Origin: CALGLS01 sp047626155 | Lineage (GTDB): Bacteria > Bacteroidota > Bacteroidia > Chitinophagales > Saprospiraceae | Length of the DNA: 63,269 bases | NCBI GenBank assembly: GCA_047626155.1 | Contig: JBLHRR010000014.1 | Coordinates: 1-63,269, forward strand | Reading direction: 5' to 3' | Shown here: one piece after another, positions 33,652 through 42,790 of the stretch | How positions within the stretch are numbered: position 1 is the first letter of the stretch | Layout of the letters: each line of letters opens with the position of its first letter | Translations under genes and position numbers: made by a program | The notes under the pieces: model-generated | Told to the model about the DNA's origin: nothing | Database searches by the model: none | Seen by the model: the letters and a program-made list of their open reading frames with translations, nothing else

Positions 33652-33720
33652 TAGAGTTTATTCCAAATAGAATGGTACGGTCGGCCGGAAACCGAAGACC
33701 CCGAAACCGAATAACCTCTA
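33652..33720. repeat. Intergenic repeat R1, copy 2 (inverse, with 15-bp extension)
   Basis: Reverse-complement relative of 1419-1472: TAGAGTTTATTCCAAATAGA, ATGGTACGGTCGGCCGGAAA, CCGA, then an extra 15 bp that repeats the CCGAAACCGA motif, then ATAACCTCTA. It overlaps the beginning of the next coding sequence. Confidence 0.75.
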
Positions 33721-34187
33721 ATACTAGAAGGAAATTATCTACTCTTTTGCGATTTTTTCCTTTTGATTCACTAGAATGTGACATCATTTATCTGGCAGAT
33801 AGAACAGCAGTACAAGCTACGGTTCTAGAAGTAAATATAGGAGCTACAATATATAAGCTTTGTGGAGGAGAAGACGAACCTAAACGGACTTTGCTCAATC
33901 AAAAAAATCTTCGGATAGAATATGCAGATGGCTCTGAAGAAAATTTCGGTAATCACCTATCAAAGGATTGGGTGAAACGAGAACAACAGTCGGAACAAAA
34001 AGTAGGGAGAAAAGGTATTTGGTTCATTGGTTTTATAGTGGGCGCATTACTGGGGATTCTTGGAATCCTTATTGCTTATGCGATTTATACTGACGAACCA
34101 ATAGCCCGAAAAAAAGCAATATCAGGATCCATTATTGGATTTTTAGTGATTCTTATACTTGCCTTTTATATTATTTCTAAATTGTAA
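33672..34187 (+). CDS. Two-TM membrane protein with repeat-derived N-terminus
   Basis: 171-aa frame. From residue 36 it reads like a Bacteroidota family of small membrane proteins (CDIIYLADRTAVQATVLEV, then LRIEYADGS) with two C-terminal TM helices (about 116-137 and 151-170). Related proteins normally begin with a signal peptide or directly before CD-I-I-Y-L. Here the first 17 residues (MVRSAGNRRPRNRITSN) are translated repeat R1, and no signal peptide remains. The ATG lies in the repeat; a TTG at residue 26 is an alternative start. Either the N-terminus was replaced by the element or the gene is decaying. It sits 41 nt before the Pmp3-like gene. Function unknown. Confidence 0.55.
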   Translation: MVRSAGNRRPRNRITSNTRRKLSTLLRFFPFDSLECDIIYLADRTAVQATVLEVNIGATIYKLCGGEDEPKRTLLNQKNLRIEYADGSEENFGNHLSKDWVKREQQSEQKVGRKGIWFIGFIVGALLGILGILIAYAIYTDEPIARKKAISGSIIGFLVILILAFYIISKL

Positions 34188-34228
34188 TTATATAATCTAT
34201 TTTATCATAACCTTAAATTCTCAACAGA

Positions 34229-34669
34229 ATGAAAAAACTATTATTACTAACCCTTATTCTCGTAGGCTATCTAAATGCAAATGCTGTAGTGGGCGTTCAG
34301 GACTGGACAACTCACTTTCAGGACACTGAAGTACAGGTCTTGACGCCAGACATGACTAACATGTCTATTGACCAATTCATGGACATGACTCCAAGAAAAT
34401 ACCGTAAAATGACCGGCGAACGTCTTGGTATTAAGAAGTCTTTGCAATTAAAGGCAGCACAGAAAGCAGTTAAAAAAGCAACTAAGAAAGATGGAGACAT
34501 TTCCAGCGGCCTATACGTACTATTGGCTATTCTAGGTTTTGGATGGGTAGCTATGGGTGTAATGGACGACTGGAGTGGTAGTGACTGGATCGTAAACTTG
34601 CTCCTAACTTTCCTTTGTTGGTTGCCTGGTTTAATCCACGCTTTAGTGAAGAAGAAGAATTACTATTAG
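34229..34669 (+). CDS. YqaE/Pmp3-family membrane protein with signal peptide
   Basis: 146-aa protein: signal peptide (about 1-19, ending LNANA), a polar basic middle (PRKYRKMTGERLGIKKSLQL, KAVKKATKKDGD) and a C-terminal hydrophobic pair of helices (about 90-112 and 120-138). The end, LLTFLCWLPGLIHALVKKKN, is the YqaE/Pmp3 signature. Small Pmp3 proteins of yeast and plants affect membrane potential and salt tolerance; the role of the longer Bacteroidota form is unknown. It is followed by a strong terminator. Confidence 0.8.
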   Translation: MKKLLLLTLILVGYLNANAVVGVQDWTTHFQDTEVQVLTPDMTNMSIDQFMDMTPRKYRKMTGERLGIKKSLQLKAAQKAVKKATKKDGDISSGLYVLLAILGFGWVAMGVMDDWSGSDWIVNLLLTFLCWLPGLIHALVKKKNYY

Positions 34670-34695
34670 TAGACACTAATAGTAATTGACCAAAG

Positions 34696-34731
34696 GCTTA
34701 GGAAGAACCCGTTTTCTTTCTAAGCTTTTTT
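34696..34731 (+). terminator. Intrinsic terminator after the Pmp3-like gene
   Basis: GCTTAGGAAGA (34696-34706) pairs with TCTTTCTAAGC (34715-34725) through an 8-nt loop, followed by TTTTTT (34726-34731). Confidence 0.85.
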
Positions 34732-34765
34732 ATTAACAAACAATCGAAAACGCTAAACCATCAAT

Positions 34766-35077
34766 ATGTCTAAAAACAAAAGAAACATAACTGTGCTTTG
34801 GTTAATAGCTTTATTATTAGTCCCTATCATTTTATGGATATTACCTGGTGACTTTTTTGATGACGGCGATCTCATTATCTGCCCTTCCCGATTTCTTTTC
34901 GACATAGAGTGTTTTGGTTGCGGCATGACCAGAGCAGTCCAACATATGCATAATTTTCAATGGGACGATGCCGTATACTACAACACCGGAGTGCTCTTTG
35001 TTTATCCGGGTCTTATTTTTACTTGGTGTACGTGGACCTATCAAGCTTTCATGCGCATCAGATCTCCTCTGGCATGA
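34766..35077 (+). CDS. DUF2752 membrane protein
   Basis: 103-aa protein with two TM segments (about residues 9-26 and 72-92) and the DUF2752 core CPSRFLFDIECFGCGMTRAV, which carries the conserved C-P, the C-x-x-C pair and GMTR. The family is common in Bacteroidota; its function is unknown. The short tail after the second TM (FMRIRSPLA) is normal. Independent of its neighbours: a terminator lies upstream and a gene relic downstream. Confidence 0.85.
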   Translation: MSKNKRNITVLWLIALLLVPIILWILPGDFFDDGDLIICPSRFLFDIECFGCGMTRAVQHMHNFQWDDAVYYNTGVLFVYPGLIFTWCTWTYQAFMRIRSPLA

Positions 35078-35100
35078 AGATTAGCTGCATCCAACATATC

Positions 35101-35205
35101 GAACAACAAGTTCACCAAACAGTTCTCTTACTAGTCTACCTATCCCTCGCCGCTCCTGACGGCATCAACCTCATTGGCGAACATACCGAATACAACAACA
35201 CAACA
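35101..35205 (+). pseudogene. Galactokinase N-terminal relic
   Basis: Translation near 35146-35199 gives LAAPDGINLIGEHTEYNN, nearly the galactokinase signature (APGRVNLIGEHTDYNxG). In another frame just before it, FTKQFSY followed by a stop resembles the normal lead-in of galactokinase. No downstream kinase motifs follow, so this is a frameshifted fragment of galK. The original gene may have been displaced or lost. Confidence 0.5.
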
Positions 35206-35574
35206 GACGAAAATAATGTAAAACCAGCGTTGCACTGTTACAAAAGCAAGGCACTGCCATTAACTCCTTATGTGAGCTAACCTTAGATACTTCACAATAA
35301 CATAAATCGCTTTTCGATCCTACCATTTTTAAATGATGTCCATATATTGTTAAAGGAAACCAAAGGGTACTAGAAGCTGTTAATATAACATCCTAAAAAA
35401 ACGTAGCGTTTCCTCTGCGCTCGTAGCGCCTTTGTGGTAAAAAATCTTCAAGCGAAGCGAGAGGCCCCTCCTTGTCCAGCCACTCAACCAAAAACCACAT
35501 CCACACAGTCCTCCACGCACACATCACAAAAAGATCGTATCTTTCTGAGGAAGTTTCACTAAACAGGTCTGTCT
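35206..35574. other. Intergenic region with CTTTGCGCC-type repeat
   Basis: No gene. Carries a copy of the interspersed element (CGTAGCGTTTCCTCTGCGCT, TAGCGCCTTTGTGGTAAAAA) at 35398-35445 and a near-consensus -7 element TATCTTTC (35539-35546) that could serve the T9SS protein gene 29 nt downstream. Confidence 0.35.
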
Positions 35575-37752
35575 ATGAATAACTTGCCTTTAGCTTTCTG
35601 TGTCTTTAACCTGCTACTTAGCTCCGCTCCCCTCTCTGCTCAAAAAGCACAAGCTGCGCATTGGTATTTCGGAGATCATTACGGCCTTGACTTTTCAAAC
35701 GGCGCTCCTCTTTCTGATTCTAACAATTCAATTTACACCTACGAAGCCTGTACTACTATTTCTGATAAAAATGGAGCGCTTTTGTTTTACACCAATGGAG
35801 GAGGACGAGCCAATCAAGCGATCAATGGCTACATCTGGAATAGCAACCATGAAATCATGGAAGGCGGAGATTTAGGGTTTGATAAAGGTGGAGGCTATAG
35901 TTCAGCCCAAGGCGCCATCTCCTTAAAAAAACCTGGATCAGATAGCATTTACTACCTTTTTACAGTAGATGAAAAGGAAACACTCCCTACAAATAACATT
36001 AATTTCCCGGAAGGGAAAGGAGCTCGATTTTTTGAGATAGATATGAATGCCAATGGTGGACTAGGAAAAGTCACCCTCAGTAATCAGGAGTTGTTTACCC
36101 CTGCTTTCGAATACCAAGCAGCTACGATTCACAACAATTGTATCGACTTCTGGCTGATTGTCCCTACTGGACATTACGAGGTTTTAAACGACCCAATGGC
36201 AGCAGATTCTTTTTATATATACCTAGTCAATAACAATGGTCCTTCATTAATACATAAGATTCCAATGGTAAAAGGCAATGAACATACCTTTGACGAATAT
36301 GGCCCGATAAAAATAAGCCCTGATGGTAGCCGTATGATTTGTGGCGGACAGTTATACCATTTTGACAATAGCAGTGGCCTCATCACTCATCAAGAGGATT
36401 TACAGTATAGCATTTCTATGAATTACGAATCTCCAACTGCTTTCTCCCCAGATGGTAAACTGCTCTATGAATTCCAACTAATAATCGAACCCTTACCTGA
36501 TGAGGCAGCTATCCTTCACATCAAACAATACGAATTAGACAGTGCCGACCTTTCCAGCACGACTACCCTGTTGACAATGACAGAATTGGTTTCTTACGCC
36601 AAAGTCGGTGGCCCCCAACTTGCCCCAGATGGTAAGCTTTATTTCATCGTCCAAAATGGAACTTTCAGTTCCCCTACCGCTTTAGCTGCAATCAACCATC
36701 CTAATGAGAAAGGAGTGGCAGCTGCTGTTGATTTGGATGTACTTACCTTATCAAATACACCCGATAGCCGTTTCTTAAAAATGGGGAATTATAGCGATCA
36801 TATCTTTTTCAATGAGGCAACTTTGAATGATTACGACAACGAGACCATTGTTTTAGATTGTCAATTCAATACCGATATTGACTTAACGGCTCCTCCGGAA
36901 ATGGATTGTTATTATTGGTCTACCGGATCCACCTCAGAAAGTATTACGGCTACTGATGAGGGGTTTTATTGGGTTGAATACTGGCAAGGTTGTCAGTTAG
37001 AGGCAGATAGCTTTTTCATCATTTATGAAAATGAACACTTTGATTTTCACCTAGGAGAAGATCTATTGCTTTGTGGGGATGACTCTATTCAATTGTCTGC
37101 TCCTGAATTTCCAGACATGAACTATTTATGGCAAAATGGAGACAGCACTAATTCGTTGATCGTAAATCAAGCAGGGTTTTACCACCTAAGTCTACGACGC
37201 GGAGATTGTACCGCACGGGATAGTGTTTATATCAGCAAAAAAAGCATTCCAGCTATTTCACTGGAAGAAGACGCTCAACTATGTTTATTGGATACCTTAC
37301 GTTTAGAAGTCGGAGATCCGGATTGGGATCATTATGAATGGCAGGACGGATCCCAGGCATCATTTTTTGAAGTTACGCAATCTGGTAAGTATAGCGTAAC
37401 GATAGAGAATGAATGCGGTACTGCTTCAGATGAAATCGAAGTATCTTTTATAGCTTGTGGCAGCTGTCCCGTTTATGTACCAACTGCTTTTTCACCAAAT
37501 GGTGATTGGACTAATGAGCTTTTCAAAGTTTACTCCTCTTGTGATTTTTTAGATTTCCAACTACAGATTTTTGACCGTTGGGGAAGTCAAGTCTTTGGTA
37601 GTTCTAATCCTGAAAATGGCTGGGATGGCATACTAAAAGGTCAACTTGCTCAAGCAGGTGCCTATGTTTATAAACTGGATTATAAGTGGATTGATTTGGA
37701 AGGTCAGTTGCAGACAGAGGAAGTTTATGGTCCTTTCTCTCTTATCAGATGA
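35575..37752 (+). CDS. T9SS type B (gliding-associated C-terminal) secreted protein
   Basis: 725-aa secreted protein: signal peptide (about 1-22, ending APLSAQ), then a beta-propeller-like region (about 28-430) with WD40-like elements (YGPIKISPDGSRMICGG, SPTAFSPDGKLLYEF, GGPQLAPDGKLYFI). Two to three Ig-like modules follow (about 440-630, e.g. YYWSTGSTSESITATDEGFYW). The C-terminal type B sorting domain is VPTAFSPNGDWTNELFKVYS, FQLQIFDRWGSQVFGSS, NGWDG. It is expected on the cell surface or released; no catalytic motif is seen. It precedes the cotH gene by 238 nt. Confidence 0.85.
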   Translation: MNNLPLAFCVFNLLLSSAPLSAQKAQAAHWYFGDHYGLDFSNGAPLSDSNNSIYTYEACTTISDKNGALLFYTNGGGRANQAINGYIWNSNHEIMEGGDLGFDKGGGYSSAQGAISLKKPGSDSIYYLFTVDEKETLPTNNINFPEGKGARFFEIDMNANGGLGKVTLSNQELFTPAFEYQAATIHNNCIDFWLIVPTGHYEVLNDPMAADSFYIYLVNNNGPSLIHKIPMVKGNEHTFDEYGPIKISPDGSRMICGGQLYHFDNSSGLITHQEDLQYSISMNYESPTAFSPDGKLLYEFQLIIEPLPDEAAILHIKQYELDSADLSSTTTLLTMTELVSYAKVGGPQLAPDGKLYFIVQNGTFSSPTALAAINHPNEKGVAAAVDLDVLTLSNTPDSRFLKMGNYSDHIFFNEATLNDYDNETIVLDCQFNTDIDLTAPPEMDCYYWSTGSTSESITATDEGFYWVEYWQGCQLEADSFFIIYENEHFDFHLGEDLLLCGDDSIQLSAPEFPDMNYLWQNGDSTNSLIVNQAGFYHLSLRRGDCTARDSVYISKKSIPAISLEEDAQLCLLDTLRLEVGDPDWDHYEWQDGSQASFFEVTQSGKYSVTIENECGTASDEIEVSFIACGSCPVYVPTAFSPNGDWTNELFKVYSSCDFLDFQLQIFDRWGSQVFGSSNPENGWDGILKGQLAQAGAYVYKLDYKWIDLEGQLQTEEVYGPFSLIR

Positions 37753-37895
37753 CAAAATGTTCCTAATATTCGAATATTTAGTCATCCAACTTCCACATCC
37801 TGAAAAAGCTTCGTCCAATCACTGACGTTTCAAAGCAAATCTTTTAACAATTACCAATCTTTCCCTATTTTTAGAGCCTGAAGCTTAGTTCATTC

Positions 37896-37939
37896 AACTT
37901 TTAACCATTGATTGTTAACCGTTAACTTCCCACTAACGC
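37896..37939. repeat. Intergenic repeat R3, copy 2
   Basis: AACTTTTAACCATTGATTG, then TTAACCGTTAACTTCC and CACTAACGCA; matches the R3 pattern at 4159-4204 and 42068-42104. It lies just upstream of the cotH gene. Confidence 0.55.
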
Positions 37940-37990
37940 ACTATTGGAGAAGTAAACTTCTAACTTCATTTTCGAAACCAACCTAACATT

Positions 37991-40900
37991 ATGATCAGGA
38001 AACTTTTACAACTTATTATGACACAAAAAATAATTTTCGGATTTATACACTCCCTCCCATTTTCTAACCTTCACTCTCTATGGTCTTTACGATTAAAAAA
38101 TAAGAGGGCAAATCCGAAAGTTAATTTTTTGTTGTTACTAACCCTCGTCTCTTTACAAACGACCGCTTTTACCCAAGTCGTGATAAACGAATTTTCAGGG
38201 GCCAACTATCAAAACCTTCAAGACAATTACGGTAACAATAATGTTGACTGGATTGAGCTTTATAATACCAGCGCCACTCCTGTGAGCCTTGCCGGTTATT
38301 ATATGTCTGACGATGAAGACAATTTGGACAAGTACCAATTCCCCGCCGGCGTCAATATTGCAGCCAATGGTTTTTTACGTGTCTGGGCTTCAGGCCGCGA
38401 TATTGTTGTTGGAAATAATATTCATACTGATTTCAAAATTAATCAAACGAATGAGGAGTGGGTCATTTTGAGTGATCCAACATTAGCCATTATTGATGCT
38501 ATTGAAATTACCATTCCCAATCAAAAAAATCATTCCTGGGCCAGAAGTATTGACGGAGGAGGTGTCTGGTCTGTAGCCAGCGGCCCAACGCCAAGTGGTG
38601 CCAATGGTGCGACCTTCATGGGTTATACTGGCAAAGCTGAAATCAGCCCACTAGCTGGTTTTTATAATGGCCCAACGGAAATCAGCATTGCGACTGATGA
38701 TCCAACAGATAATATTTATTACACCACCGATGGCTCAGATCCCGATCAGTTTTCAACAGCCTACACCGGACCTTTTACGATAAGTGTTACTACTGTTATA
38801 AAATCCGTTGGCTACTCAACAGATAACTCATTTCTGAAAAGCCATGCTGATTATCATACTATTTTCATCAATGAAATACATACACTTCCTGTTGTTTCCA
38901 TCGCTGGAGGACAAGTAGAGATCTTGATGAACGGTACTCAAAATGAGCCAGAAGGTTCCTTTGAATTATTTGACGAAAGCGGTGATCGAGTTGCTGACGC
39001 CACGGGTGAATTCAACAAACACGGAAACGATTCCTGGGCTTATGCTCAAAGAGGAATCGACTACGTTACCAGAGATCAATTTGGAGATGACTATGCGTTG
39101 AAATATCCTATTTTTGATGAAGAAATTACAGATCGTGAAGAGTTTCAAAGAGTGATCTTGAAAGCGGCAGCAAACGACAACTACCCTTTTGAAGATGGGA
39201 GTGCCCATATCCGAGATGCTTTCGTACACACCCTTGCACAACAGGCAGGAATGGAAATGGATGCTCGAACCAGTCGCTCTGCTGTGCTGTATGTCAATGG
39301 AGAATACTGGGGAGTTTATGACATTAGAGAAAAAGTAGACGACCATGACTATACCGAATATTACTACGATCAGGGAAGAGACGAAATAGACTTTATTAAG
39401 ACTTGGGGAGGTACCTGGGCCGAATATGGTCAAACCAATCAATGGGATGATCTCGTACAATATGTATTGAGCAATGACATGACGGACGCCGCTAACTACG
39501 CCTATGTGGAGGGAGAATTGGAGATGCTGAGTTTGATTGATTATATGATTCTTCACTCACACATTGTATCCCTGGATTGGCTCAACTGGAATACCGCTTG
39601 GTGGAGAGGTTACAACCCCGATGGAGGTGCAAAAAAATGGCGCTATATTCTTTGGGATGAAGATGCTACTTTTGGACACTACATCAACTATACCGGCGTA
39701 CCCGATACTGGACCACTTGCCGATCCTTGTAATCCAGCCTTGCTAAATGACCCCGGAGGACAGGGACATATTCCGGTGTTAAATGCATTGTTAGATAATG
39801 AAGACTTCTTTGCTTTGTATATCAATCGTTATGCTGATTTGAATAACCAGTATTTCAATTGCGACTTTATGATTCCATTGCTGAATGAGATGATTGCTGC
39901 TATTGAACCAGAGATGCCCAGACAGATTAATCGCTGGGGTGGTACTATGAGCGAATGGCAATCCAACGTTCAGGAACTTCGGGACTTCATAGAAGAACGT
40001 TGTGTAATTATCAATACTGCTATTGTAGATTGTTATGAAGACGAAGGTCTTTCCGGACCATTTGATATAACCATTTTGGTAGAGCCTGTAGGTGGTGGAT
40101 TCGTTCAAGCGAACACCACCATTGGAAACAACTACCCTTGGAATACGCTTTACTTTGGTGGTATTGATGTGACCTTCACTAATGTACCAGAAGAAGACTG
40201 GCTCTTTAGCCACTGGGAGGTCATCAATAATGATTACACTCCTGATCAATTTGCAGAAACGATTGGAATGACGGTCGATACGGTTGATACCATTATCGCT
40301 CATTTTATGCCTGGCCCTTGTTTGGGAATCTGGGTTGATCCAGGACCAGACTTGCAAGAAGATATGATTATTTGTGATGGTAGTACCCTAATGTTAGAGG
40401 CCGCATCGGGACCTGGTTTTACTTATGAATGGTCTACCGGTGCAACAACCCAAAGCATTACCATTGATGACGATGGAGACTATTCCGTAACCGTTTACAA
40501 TTCGAATGGTTGCGATGGTTATATCGAAATTGATGTTGACGAAGAAGATTCATTGGAACCAGCCATTGAAGGATTTCCAACTTTCTGTAGCGGACTTTCT
40601 ACTACCCTCGATGCCGGAGGGGGATATGATACCTACCTATGGTCAAATGGATCTACGGCACAAACCATTGATGTAACGACACCAGGAACCTATGATGTAA
40701 TGGTTTCCGCTATTGGTGGTTGCACAGGGTCTACTCAAATGATAATAGAAGAAATCAATGGTCTCAATGTTGAGATTATGGGCCAATTGTCGATTTGCGA
40801 AGGCAGCCCAACTTTACTAAGTGCGGCAAATGGTTTCGATGAATACGAATGGTCTGACGGATCTGATGGACAGACTCTTTCCGTAAGTAATGGCGGCATT

Positions 40901-42058
40901 TATTCCGTAACTGTTTCTGACCCCACGGGTTGTACAGGTGTTGACCTGGTAGAAGTCATTGCAAGTACGGTAGCAACTTCACAAGGTGCAGCTGCCATTT
41001 GCTATGGAGATGAATTCAATGGTACGACTTATACGCAATCTACTCCGATTGACCTTAGCTATACCGGAGCCAATGGCTGCGATAGTGTACATACTGTTAT
41101 GTTAACGGTTTACGCTGACATAGCGGTCAATTTTAATTCCATTGATGATTGTACAAGTGGAGGCGCTACCCTATCCGCTTTCCCTGTTGGCGGTTCTGGA
41201 ATTTATGGCTATGAATGGTCTACGGGTTCTAATGCACAGGTGTTGACCATGCTCCCACAAGGTACTTATGAAGTGACCGTGACAGACAACTTAGGCTGTA
41301 CGACCAATTCTAGTATTTTTGTTGATCCGGCAGAAGGCATCACCCTCGATTTTGACGTTGACAATGTGGCTTGCTTTGGTGAAAGTAGTGGAGATATTGA
41401 CTTAACGGTATTAACCGCAGAGGAGCCATATACGCTGACCTGGTCTAATGGAGAAACGATAGAAGATTTGAATGACATACCTGCTGGTAATTATTCTATT
41501 ATTATAACCGATGCCAATGGATGTAACTTCGGGACAACCGTCAACGTTAACCAACCTATTCCTCTTGGGTCCAACAATAGTTCTACACCTGCTTCTGCCG
41601 TTGATGAAAGTAATGGTTCCGCCTCTATCTCTCCTGCTGGAGGAACGCCACCTTTTACTTATCAATGGTTTATTGGTTACCAAACGCCTGTTGTTTATCA
41701 ACTCGAACCAGGAGAATACGATGTGACCATTACGGATGCTAATGATTGTGAATTTGAAACAACCGTAGTTGTCGGATTCATGAGTTCCGCTCCCGATATT
41801 GAAGGCTTACTAAAGTTTGATGTTCACCCGAACCCGAGTAACGGAGAGTTCTTTGTGGCCTTAAGTTTCAACCAAACAAAAGAAGTTACTTTAAGCATCT
41901 ATGACCTAACAGGTAAGCTAATCCGCAACTATCCTCCTAAGCAAGGACAAAGCCTTAGCCTTCCTGTAGATATTAGCGATGTGGCTGATGGTACTTATAT
42001 GGTGGTAGCGAAGATAGATGGTGAGCAAGTATCGAAAAAAGTGGTCGTAGCGAAGTAA
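37991..42058 (+). CDS. CotH-kinase surface protein, LTD-chitobiase-CotH-Ig-T9SS
   Basis: 1355-aa secreted protein. Its signal peptide is the hydrophobic stretch near residues 45-61 (NFLLLLTLVSLQ, ending TAFTQ), so the start may be later than 37991. Domains: lamin-tail domain (about 62-195, VVINEFSGANYQN), a chitobiase/hexosaminidase C-terminal-like module (about 215-285, YYTTDGSDPDQF), and CotH kinase (about 296-680) with VILKAAANDNYPF, YVNGEYWGVYDIREKVDDHD and the metal-binding W-D-E-D (555-558) in LWDEDATFGHY. The tail holds several 70-residue Ig-like repeats (YEWSTGATTQ, YLWSNGSTAQ, YEWSDGSDGQ) and a type A sorting domain (KFDVHPNPSNGEFFVAL). CotH proteins are atypical kinases; the substrate is unknown. 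Close paralogue of the gene at 59667. Confidence 0.9.
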   Translation: MIRKLLQLIMTQKIIFGFIHSLPFSNLHSLWSLRLKNKRANPKVNFLLLLTLVSLQTTAFTQVVINEFSGANYQNLQDNYGNNNVDWIELYNTSATPVSLAGYYMSDDEDNLDKYQFPAGVNIAANGFLRVWASGRDIVVGNNIHTDFKINQTNEEWVILSDPTLAIIDAIEITIPNQKNHSWARSIDGGGVWSVASGPTPSGANGATFMGYTGKAEISPLAGFYNGPTEISIATDDPTDNIYYTTDGSDPDQFSTAYTGPFTISVTTVIKSVGYSTDNSFLKSHADYHTIFINEIHTLPVVSIAGGQVEILMNGTQNEPEGSFELFDESGDRVADATGEFNKHGNDSWAYAQRGIDYVTRDQFGDDYALKYPIFDEEITDREEFQRVILKAAANDNYPFEDGSAHIRDAFVHTLAQQAGMEMDARTSRSAVLYVNGEYWGVYDIREKVDDHDYTEYYYDQGRDEIDFIKTWGGTWAEYGQTNQWDDLVQYVLSNDMTDAANYAYVEGELEMLSLIDYMILHSHIVSLDWLNWNTAWWRGYNPDGGAKKWRYILWDEDATFGHYINYTGVPDTGPLADPCNPALLNDPGGQGHIPVLNALLDNEDFFALYINRYADLNNQYFNCDFMIPLLNEMIAAIEPEMPRQINRWGGTMSEWQSNVQELRDFIEERCVIINTAIVDCYEDEGLSGPFDITILVEPVGGGFVQANTTIGNNYPWNTLYFGGIDVTFTNVPEEDWLFSHWEVINNDYTPDQFAETIGMTVDTVDTIIAHFMPGPCLGIWVDPGPDLQEDMIICDGSTLMLEAASGPGFTYEWSTGATTQSITIDDDGDYSVTVYNSNGCDGYIEIDVDEEDSLEPAIEGFPTFCSGLSTTLDAGGGYDTYLWSNGSTAQTIDVTTPGTYDVMVSAIGGCTGSTQMIIEEINGLNVEIMGQLSICEGSPTLLSAANGFDEYEWSDGSDGQTLSVSNGGIYSVTVSDPTGCTGVDLVEVIASTVATSQGAAAICYGDEFNGTTYTQSTPIDLSYTGANGCDSVHTVMLTVYADIAVNFNSIDDCTSGGATLSAFPVGGSGIYGYEWSTGSNAQVLTMLPQGTYEVTVTDNLGCTTNSSIFVDPAEGITLDFDVDNVACFGESSGDIDLTVLTAEEPYTLTWSNGETIEDLNDIPAGNYSIIITDANGCNFGTTVNVNQPIPLGSNNSSTPASAVDESNGSASISPAGGTPPFTYQWFIGYQTPVVYQLEPGEYDVTITDANDCEFETTVVVGFMSSAPDIEGLLKFDVHPNPSNGEFFVALSFNQTKEVTLSIYDLTGKLIRNYPPKQGQSLSLPVDISDVADGTYMVVAKIDGEQVSKKVVVAK

Positions 42059-42067
42059 GGATTAGAT

Positions 42068-42104
42068 AACTTTTAACCGTTAACTATTAACTTCCTACTA
42101 TCGC
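42068..42104. repeat. Intergenic repeat R3, copy 3
   Basis: AACTTTTAACCGTTAACTAT, then TAACTTCCTACTATCGCG; matches copies at 4159 and 37896, so R3 copies flank the cotH gene on both sides in the same orientation. Confidence 0.6.
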
Positions 42105-42113
42105 GTTGTGAAG

Positions 42114-42171
42114 AAAAGGTCAGAGACTTTCGCTCGGTTGATTCCGAATAAAAAAGCTCTGACCTTTTTTT
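42114..42171 (+). terminator. Intrinsic terminator of the cotH gene
   Basis: AAAAGGTCAGAG (42114-42125) pairs with CTCTGACCTTTT (42157-42168), followed by a run of T. The apical part (ACTTTCGCTCGGTTGATTCC) is unpaired or weakly paired. Confidence 0.85.
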
Positions 42172-42430
42172 GATGCTGGTATTATTGATGGAGGTAGGTT
42201 TCTCGGCTCGTTTCTGCGCACTCAGAATTGTACTTTATCAAATACTGAACAATCAACAAACCGCTTCTAAGCTTTCCTCTGCTTCCACTAATTCTCCTTC
42301 CTCTGGCTCTTTAGGTAAGGTGAAGAAAAAACAGAAGTATTACTATACAACTTAGTGAGTATTCTTAAACAAGAACAGATTAAAAAAAACGAAAAAACAC
42401 TGTAACTTGTTCACATAATAATACAAAAAA
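42172..42430. other. Intergenic region with TTTCTCGACTCG-type repeat
   Basis: Starts with GGAGGTAGGTTTCTCGGCTCG (42190-42210 region), a copy of the interspersed motif at 4361-4382 and 23814-23834. The short open frames here show no family resemblance; I see no gene. Confidence 0.35.
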
Positions 42431-42456
42431 AGAAAGACCAAGTTATTGATCTTTCT
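42424..42456 (-). terminator. Minus-strand terminator beyond the hybrid sensor gene
   Basis: AGAAAGACCAA (42431-42441) pairs with TTGATCTTTCT (42446-42456), one G-T/A-C type mismatch, loop of four. On the minus strand it is followed by TTTTTTTGTAT. It lies 335 nt after the stop of the hybrid sensor gene. The interval 42457-42790 is AT-rich and shows no gene. Confidence 0.6.
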
Positions 42457-42790
42457 CTTTATAAATTAAATCATTTGGGGTCATAAGATTAAATTCTTAG
42501 GACAATTGCCCATTCATTATTGCCAGAAGTCTCATTTGGTTTACTGACATAAGATCAAAATGATTGTCTATTTAGACAGACCAAATATTTGGATTATACT
42601 GGTTCTAGCCATAGATTAAAACAATGTGGATGACCTCTTAACTAACCTTGAGTTAAAGATAGTTTATACCAACATTCCAATCAAATATCTTTTCTCAAAA
42701 GGCTAGCACTAGATCTGCATTGAACCAAGGAAAACTAGCACAAATCTATCACTTAAAGGCATTAGACGGTACGAAAATATTGACTATCAA

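Noticed and set aside
42170..42355. 61-codon plus-strand frame after the cotH terminator
   Set aside because: It begins inside the terminator tail, covers an interspersed repeat and has low-complexity Ser-rich composition.
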